This document shows, piece after piece, positions 57,731 to 64,000 of a DNA stretch of 64,000 nucleotides (positions are counted from its first letter, which is position 1; each line of letters begins with the position of its first letter). Position numbers and translations under genes: made by a program. Under the pieces are notes generated by a model. It was not told the DNA's origin. It did not search any database and saw only the letters and a program-made list of their open reading frames with translations. The DNA comes from Silene conica (taxonomy: Eukaryota > Streptophyta > Magnoliopsida > Caryophyllales > Caryophyllaceae): positions 26,816,203 to 26,880,202 of the forward strand of contig CM055312.2 of assembly GCA_029255685.2 (NCBI GenBank). The letters are read 5' to 3'.

Positions 57731-58695
57731 GTGTAAATTGATAATCAGTACCAATAAAATGACCATTTTTAATGAATGGTACCAATATAAAAACTTATTA
57801 GTAAATAGTATCAGTTTAATTACTCCGTTCAATAAGTAGTACCAAGTCCCATTTTCCGGCCAAAAATGACATGAAATGACTAAAATGCCCTTATTAATTA
57901 ACTACTCTCACATTAACTCAAGCACCATAATACCCACAAACCCAATAACCACCTAGGCCACCCTTACTACCGCCACCAACTTTAACGCCTCCTTATCTTC
58001 CAACCACCAACACCACCCTTGCGACGAAGCGGTATTGCTCTGATGTTGATAATGATTGATAGTGTGAAACGGAGGTGGAGGAGCAGCTCATCACGACTTC
58101 GATTGGTGGAAATAATGAACTGGACTCGGGTTTTGATTCCGAGTTCAGTGTTGGAGATGGAGACGGTGAATGGTTAGTAGATTATCGTGTCTAATTGGCA
58201 ACCATGAATTGTTGATTTGAGAGCTTGAATTGGCTATGAAATTTAGGAGAGAACGAAATAAGATGAGAATTTGGGTATATTGATGGTTTTAGATGGAGTT
58301 TGGCCATTTGATTGAGAATTGTCATTGTTAATTAAAATTGATGGTGGAGTTGTAGCTAGACACGAAGAAAAGCAAGGGGGTCAGAGATGTAGTTGTGGTG
58401 GAGGTGCGGTATTGCATTGCAGTGGTGGTGGAGGTGTGGTAGAGTGTGGTGGTGGTGGGTGGGGAAAGGAGAGGTGAGGGGTAAATGTTTAAAAATTAGG
58501 GGAGGGTAAAATAGGTATAAAAAATCAAAATATAGGCGGGAAAATTCAATTCCCCCTGAAAAGTGCGATTTTCCGGTGACTTGGTACTACTTATTGAACG
58601 GAGTAATTAAACTGGTACTATTTACTAATAAGTATTTATGTTGGTATCATTCATGAAAAATGGTCATTTTATTGGTACTGATTATCAATTTATAC
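57731..58695. mobile_element. Non-autonomous Mutator-like element (MULE), 965 bp
   Basis: Target duplication TAACTTTCT at 57722-57730 and 58696-58704. Terminal inverted repeats of about 115 bp start GTGTAAATTGATAATCAG and GTATAAATTGATAATCAG and stay nearly identical through TACTCCGTTCAATAAGTAGT. The inner 0.7 kb lacks a transposase. Its GC-richer part (58020-58460, with GGTGGAGG words) could be captured host sequence. Confidence 0.9.
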
Positions 58696-60350
58696 TAACT
58701 TTCTCAACCAAATTCTGACAACGCAAAACCAAGCATTCCTCAAGGCATGTATCACTACTCCAAGAACAAGTCAACCTCGCCACTAATCTGAATGAAAGGG
58801 ACAAGGCTCACAGAAGAGGTGATGGGATGCGGACTTCGGGAATAAACACAATACAGATCTCGAGAGGGTCACCCGGAAACGACTGGAGGAACAACGAGAC
58901 GATAAGGTAAGGAACTTTAGGCTATGGACTCCAATAAAATTGAAGCCAAGATCGGAAGGAGAAGCAAGGGAGAAGAAAGGAGAGAAGCGTTATGAAAGGA
59001 ACGATTACGGAAATCTCCCAAGGTGCAGGTCTCTCACTATTCTCACGGGGTTCTCACCTCTTACTTCCCAAATCACGTCATTCAATTGTCGGTTCTCACG
59101 AACAATTCCTCGAACGATTTATACACCCAAACCTTCCAAACCTAGACAGTATCAACATTACAACTACTTATTCCCAAAAGTTTGAGATGTCTCATCTCTG
59201 CTAGTCCTTCAAATGATAATTCAATAACACTTTCAGGCTATCAAACTATATGTTATATATATACACTTTACTTGCCTCACTGTCCACCAGATAACAATTT
59301 TTAAACCATTAAGTCTCCGTGCTTTCATCTCTCTATGAAGTACTTTATTCTATCCACATACCGGTGGTGCATCCTCAAATTTCTCTTAAGTTTTTCAATA
59401 AATAAACGCTAAGATTCATTAAGCAACCTAGGGTCAAACAGTGATTCACTCATTCTAGGCTTAAGTCATAAACTCTTAAAGTATTCAACTAATATAGCTA
59501 ATGATCCGTATTCCTTAACAACGGGCCCTTCCCAGCTCAATCACCCACCTAAGTCAAATGATACTAACTTACTTCAATCATCCATTCTTCATCATTAGCA
59601 TCTTAAGCCCATTCTCTCAGGTCGCTCTATATCCCCAAGTATCTTATCTAACTCCTTAAACAGTGCGCTTCAACCCCAAATTTTCACAATCTAAGCATGG
59701 TTCTCAAGATTAAGCTCCACAGAATACTAAGTATACAACTCAACATTCAAGCAAGTACCCTATCACTCACTTTCACTCTCCCAATTGGATAGACAACTAA
59801 ACACTTGGATCACCAAAACATGTCTCTCGATACCTCTTAAGTTATTCCTCAAATAACAACATTTCTCAAAACACAGCTCACGGTTATCCTAAAACTAGTT
59901 CCTCCAAATCCAACAAAAGGGAAGATTACCTACAGGGTACCTCGAGAAAGCAAGCAACAAGGTTAAGTTGAAAAGATATAAAGATAGATTTCAAGTAAGA
60001 TAGACAAATATTCCAAAAGAAGGGATGTGCATCCGGAGTTATCAAAGAAGGTGATGCACAAAGAAAGAGGAGTATCTTCTAGGCTCAGAAGCATTCTCCA
60101 ACTGTAGCACGAATCTTCTATCTTCGGTAGAAACTCCAGTCTTGATCGCCAAATGGATAAGCCCACGGTTCGTCGATTGAAAGACAATAAAGTAAAATCA
60201 ATGACAATCAACAAACACGTTAGAACTAATAAAAGCAATCACCAAACAGACTACCACTTGTCCATAAATCTACCCCATCTCTCGTTCATTATTTGATTTA
60301 TATGGTCAAGTTAAAGTTGGGGGTTACATGAGTGCGTCGGGAGCGATAAC

Positions 60351-60362
60351 GCTCTGATACCA
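60351..60362 (-). other. Primer-binding site, initiator tRNA-Met type, of the 53155 element
   Basis: The minus strand reads TGGTATCAGAGC, two bases from the LTR end at 60365. Confidence 0.88.
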
Positions 60363-60960
60363 ACTGTAAAATCCCTCGTCGCAGCGGAAAAATAAAACAT
60401 TCAAACATGCCCAAATTTACGCGGAATTTAAACTTTAACATGCATGATAAACGAGGTAAATTAAAAACATACTATACAAACTGAAAGAAGCAAGACATAG
60501 ATAAGTATATGTCTAAGTACGAAAAGTGTAAATACAAACAGTCTGGGATGGCACATCCCTACAGGCACTCAAGTATAAATCCAAAACATTTAGGTCTAGC
60601 TAACGATAGAAATGGTAAGTCATCAATGAAAGAGATCATCGCTCGCTAGCCTCCAGTAACCACCCATCAACCTGTCATGTACCTACTTACATGAAAAACA
60701 TGTACGCTACAATCAGTAGGGAGTGACTAGAGTTCTCCTAGCCACCTATTGTTAACGACATGTAACACATAAAGCATCCAACATACTCCAACAGTTATAA
60801 CATGTGAAACATATATATCAATATCTAAAATTTCGTATCATCATGCAAACACTTGCAAAGGCTCTCAACTAACTTCGGAAACCATTTGAAATGAGATTCG
60901 GTCTCCCTTCCGGTTGTCCGGCCGGGGGGGTCTTTCAATCCAAACCATTTACGAAATCAG

Positions 60961-61530
60961 ACTAAGAGTCGCCCAATGCCTTGGACGAACAGTTCTAAGA
61001 TAAGCAACACTCTATATAAACACAATCAATCAGCAACATCTGACACTGTACCCCAACTCAGGCAAGCAGATGTAAATCAACAATGTCTAGAACCTACCCC
61101 AACTCAGGAAAGAACTAGACACAATCAGCAGTGTCCAAGTCACACCCCAACTCACGTAAACTTGATACACAAATCAGCAAGCATACACCCGTAGCCGCAA
61201 CTCAGGCACGGATGGATACCAATCAGATAATAATGGTTCATAACGCAACTCAGTCAGAACCATTACCCTTCGTAGTGAAATCGGGATCCCAACTCAGACC
61301 CAACCCACTACGGTCAAACAAACTCACGGTAGGACAAAGGTCGCAACTCAGACATATTCCTACCACATCATCCATACACGAGACGGTCCGTACGTCGCAA
61401 CTCAGACTAGGTCGTCACGCCACAAACACTCACATGTCAAACTAGAGGATCGCAACTCAGATCATAACTTGACACACATCAAACATCAGTACATATCGTA
61501 CTCTAGCGGTCCCAACTGAGACATATTCCG
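60961..61530. repeat. Second copy of the CAACTCAG hairpin array
   Basis: Same units as 53761-54330. Differences keep or improve pairing: CGTAGTG/CACTACG (61271-61277/61306-61312) is perfect here but has one mismatch in the other LTR, and GTCTAG/CTAGAC (61085-61090/61115-61120) is one base pair longer. The stem with arms GTGTCCAAGT and ACTTGATACAC (61131-61170) also pairs better. Confidence 0.75.
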
Positions 61531-62087
61531 ATATGTACTACAACCAAGTCCTTAGTCCTAAACTTGTAGACCTCTAGACAACACTTAATTGACCCCGGGA
61601 ACTAAGTTGAGGGAGAGCCGGTTTTCCTTTCGGTTACCCGACCGGGGGCCTCTATCCTCTCTCCATTCCCGAACCCAATATAGTGCCACCCGAACCTCGG
61701 GGACTTCAAACACACATACACATGTAAGAGAAGGCCAAGTTCGATAACAACCATGAACAACCTAAGACTTTCCTCTACAAGTCTAAGGGTTCATATTCAA
61801 CTAACTAGGTTCACTAAGTCTAATAAGAAACCTAAGAAAATGATTAACTTAAGATAAGAAATAAACATGCTAAGCTATTACTTACTATATTATCATTACC
61901 ATTAAGAATTAACTAAACTTATATAAGTAACTAACCACTTTACTAAATCTTACCTACCTCCAATATACATTTAGTACTAAGTATATACATCACAAAACAT
62001 CACTTAAACATCCTAAAAACAATTGGGATACAAGCCCCCAAAACAGCTCGAAAAACAATTAAACAAGCAAAAGCTACAGCGGTTTTT

Positions 62088-62168
62088 GCGCAGCCTGCGC
62101 AAGAGGGTGCGCAGCTGCGCCTAGATTGCGCAACCCACAACCTACGCTTGGTGGTGCGCAGCTTGCGC
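62088..62168. repeat. GCGCAG palindrome pairs, second LTR
   Basis: 62088-62100 and 62109-62120 are 21 bp apart. The third box is broken by a 7-bp insertion (CCACAAC duplicated, 62128-62147). The fourth is at 62156-62168. Confidence 0.8.
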
Positions 62169-62655
62169 CGAAGCACGGGCCAGGTATGTTTCGCGTGTTT
62201 CCTGCAATTCGCCAATTCAATCAAACTTTCGACAAACACCTCTAAACCATGATTTCTAGTATCAAACCTATACTATCAACACATAAAAACCCATATCAAT
62301 CCTAAGTGTATCTCATATATGATCTTTAATCAAAATCAAGCATTTAACAAGCATAAGAACGAAAATCCCAAATTATACCGATCTCCATATATACTCACAA
62401 ATTCAACTTAAACCATGAATTCAACATAATTCTTCCACAATAACATCATAAGAAGCATAAATATGATAAAAGTAAACCTAAACATGTTCCTAAACACAAG
62501 ATTTCATCCAAAATCACAACAAGCATGGTACTTTAACAATTTAGGTCGAGGTACTCATAATAGTCACCTTTTAGCGGTTTATGTTGGAGCTTGTGTCCTC
62601 CACATGTAGTGTGATAACGTCATTGCACATACCCTTGTACGGACAAGTGGGAGAT

Positions 62656-63654
62656 TGTTGAGGCTGGTGTCCTTGACAATTAAGTACAATGACTTATTAA
62701 ATCTCTTTAAGGATCACAAGGGCATACTTCAGTATTATTATCAGTTGATCCACGTTTATCAATAACGGTTGGCTTGCTAGATAAGTTTGACGTTATTGTC
62801 ATACGGATGGCGGTGATCAACTGGTCCCTATACGTCACACCTATAGGACACGTTTGAGAGATGTGAAGGTATGAAAATACAGTCACATTTATGCCGGATA
62901 CGACTAAACAGTTAGTCAGAGGTATTGACTATTAAATTAGTCAATAAGATGTTGAGATGATTATTTAATACGGATTAAATAATTTTAGCTAATACGGATT
63001 ACATGATTAATTCGTAAAATTAAATATAAACGGTTATATTTAATTAAATATTGTATTCGCGTATTAATATAAACAGTTATATTAATTTGGGTAAATGTAC
63101 AATATCGTATTTTGTCAGACCATTATTAATATATCGACTTTATTAATAACTGATAACATGTTACGATTTATAAATAAAAACCCGCGGACAACTTATAGCT
63201 AATTGGGTCGAATCACGCATTGGAATAAGGTAAGAGTGAAAGCCCACTCCTACCCGACATCCAATTCGGCCGGCCGTGTACTACATAAGGAGAGGGACTC
63301 TCCTTATGTCAGATACTCTTGTTGCACTGACAAATAATTCTCAAGGCAAAATTAGGGTTTTGAGAGCATTCTTCTCCCAAAACCTCAGATCTCACATCTA
63401 AAACCTGAATAGCTCTCCCAATATTGCAAGGCAGTTGGAGAGGATTTCTAGCACACGCGGCCTCGTCTCATTCTAAGTCTTGGGTGCAAGTTATAGGAGG
63501 GAATTTGTGTTAATTCATGTTCTTAGGCCTTTCGCACAAGGACTAAAGGTTGTACTTCTTTTCTTATCCTTTTTAATCTTATGACGATATTCACGACTGT
63601 AATTTTCATTATAATCCTGCAAGTTTAGGGCGAATACACGTTTTATTCCCCACA
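62656..63654 (+). repeat. LTR of the Copia-type element
   Basis: Contains a perfect 12-bp hairpin at 63283-63309 (ACATAAGGAGAG, loop GGA, CTCTCCTTATGT), close to where transcription should begin. Confidence 0.75.
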
Positions 63655-63656
63655 AG

Positions 63657-63668
63657 TGGTATCAGAGC
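63657..63668 (+). other. Primer-binding site, initiator tRNA-Met type
   Basis: TGGTATCAGAGC two bases after the LTR end. Confidence 0.88.
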
Positions 63669-63744
63669 CTTAGGCCATGAAATTTTACAATTGTGTTTTT
63701 CATAAGATTTAAAAATTTTGAAATTCGAAGCATTCTGCCTTGGC

Positions 63745-64000
63745 ACTCGATCGAGTCTCTGTAGCACTCGATCGAGTGCCCTTGTACCAGGCCTCGTACG
63801 TGTGATTTTAGGGTTGCAATCGATCTTGTTTTCGATTCTTATTTGCATATTGTTAATTAATCGATATTTTTAGCAATATGTGGATCTTTTGTTGTTTTTA
63901 TTTTTGATTTACACGTTTTATATCAAGATAAAAACTTGTTTTGATTTAAAGTGCAGCGATTTGCGTTTTAACGAGTCACTCGATCGAGCCCCTGCTGCAC
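63745..64000. repeat. ACTCGATCGAGT palindrome pairs in the leader
   Basis: 63745-63756 and 63766-63777 are ACTCGATCGAGT with a 9-bp spacer CTCTGTAGC. At 63978-63989 ACTCGATCGAGC is followed by the 9-bp CCCTGCTGC and then AC at the window edge, just where the next box should start. Confidence 0.85.

Larger units (their letters stand above)
55929..60364 (-). other. Non-coding interior of the 53155 element
   Basis: 4.4 kb. The polypurine tract complement is ATCACCCCAACTTTC at 55929-55943. No gag or pol domain on either strand; short ORFs (58940-59185, 59963-60238) have no recognisable content. Apart from the MULE the sequence is unrecognised AT-rich DNA with many TTCCAAA/CAAGGTT-like words. Confidence 0.65.
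53155..62583 (-). mobile_element. Large non-autonomous LTR retrotransposon (minus strand), 5' LTR truncated
   Basis: LTRs at 53155-55928 (2774 bp) and 60365-62583 start TGTAAAAYCCCTCG. The minus-strand primer site lies beside the right LTR and the polypurine tract beside the left. The 4.4-kb interior encodes nothing recognisable and contains a MULE. The right LTR is cut at 62583 by a Copia-type element. Flank GATGT at 53150-53154 has no partner because the other end is missing. Confidence 0.85.
60365..62583 (-). repeat. 5' LTR (right copy) of the 53155 element, truncated
   Basis: Closely matches the left LTR up to GCGGTTTATG, then is replaced by Copia sequence, losing about 550 bp. Confidence 0.85.
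62582..64000 (+). mobile_element. Copia-type LTR element, 5' part, continuing past the window
   Basis: 62582-62655 looks like the 3' end of a Copia interior (TGGAGCTTGTGTCC then the polypurine tract ACAAGTGGGAGAT). An LTR at 62656-63654 (TGTTGAGG to CCCCACA, 999 bp) follows, then a tRNA-Met primer site and leader. No coding sequence is reached before the window ends. Confidence 0.75.

Overview
This window is eukaryotic, from a dicot-type plant genome. Two spliced, plant-type genes are embedded in nested LTR retrotransposons, LINE and SINE fragments, TIR transposons and MITEs. Nothing identifies the species. Caryophyllales is a guess from the style of the repeats.

Layout. 1-4896: a short, non-autonomous Athila-like LTR element with nearly or fully identical LTRs over 398 bp. 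4904-7012: a solo LTR with a CAACC target duplication, cutting a plant-transposon-domain ORF (7018-7495). 8065-17345: a decayed minus-strand Copia element. A second Athila-like element (8471-14526) sits inside it, and a deletion removed the Copia RT and the end of that element's 3' LTR. 17368-19886: LTR fragments, a 64-bp tandem array and an AT microsatellite. 20860-30750: a four-coding-exon CCCH/RRM RNA-binding protein gene (C3H41-like, RBM26/27 family; about 932 aa). 31620-37960: an RTE-type LINE whose 3' end appears split by a TIR element carrying a plant mobile domain (PMD) gene. 38409-41761 (minus): a five-exon AVT6-type amino-acid transporter gene (about 462 aa). 43740-53152: a Copia RT fragment split at one codon by a composite LARD/TRIM insertion with CCTTG at both ends. 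53155-62583: a large non-coding minus-strand LTR element carrying a MULE. 62582-64000: the start of a plus-strand Copia-type element.

The most unusual signal is a shared architecture of paired short palindromes. In the Athila-like elements, all 17 pairs of a GGTCG-NN-CGACC box are separated by exactly 9 bp (21 bp start to start). They occur in U3, in R/U5, in gag and in untranslated internal DNA, with either box in either orientation. Unrelated elements at 54878, 62088, 63745 and 63978 carry different palindromes at the same 21-bp register. The PMD transposon carries five pairs of 23-bp imperfect palindromes (arms 9, loop 5), always with 12-bp spacers. The LTRs at 53155 and 60365 also hold an array of about ten potential hairpins. 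Their stems differ from unit to unit but surround a near-constant CAACTCAG core. These patterns were read directly from the sequence; their function is unknown.
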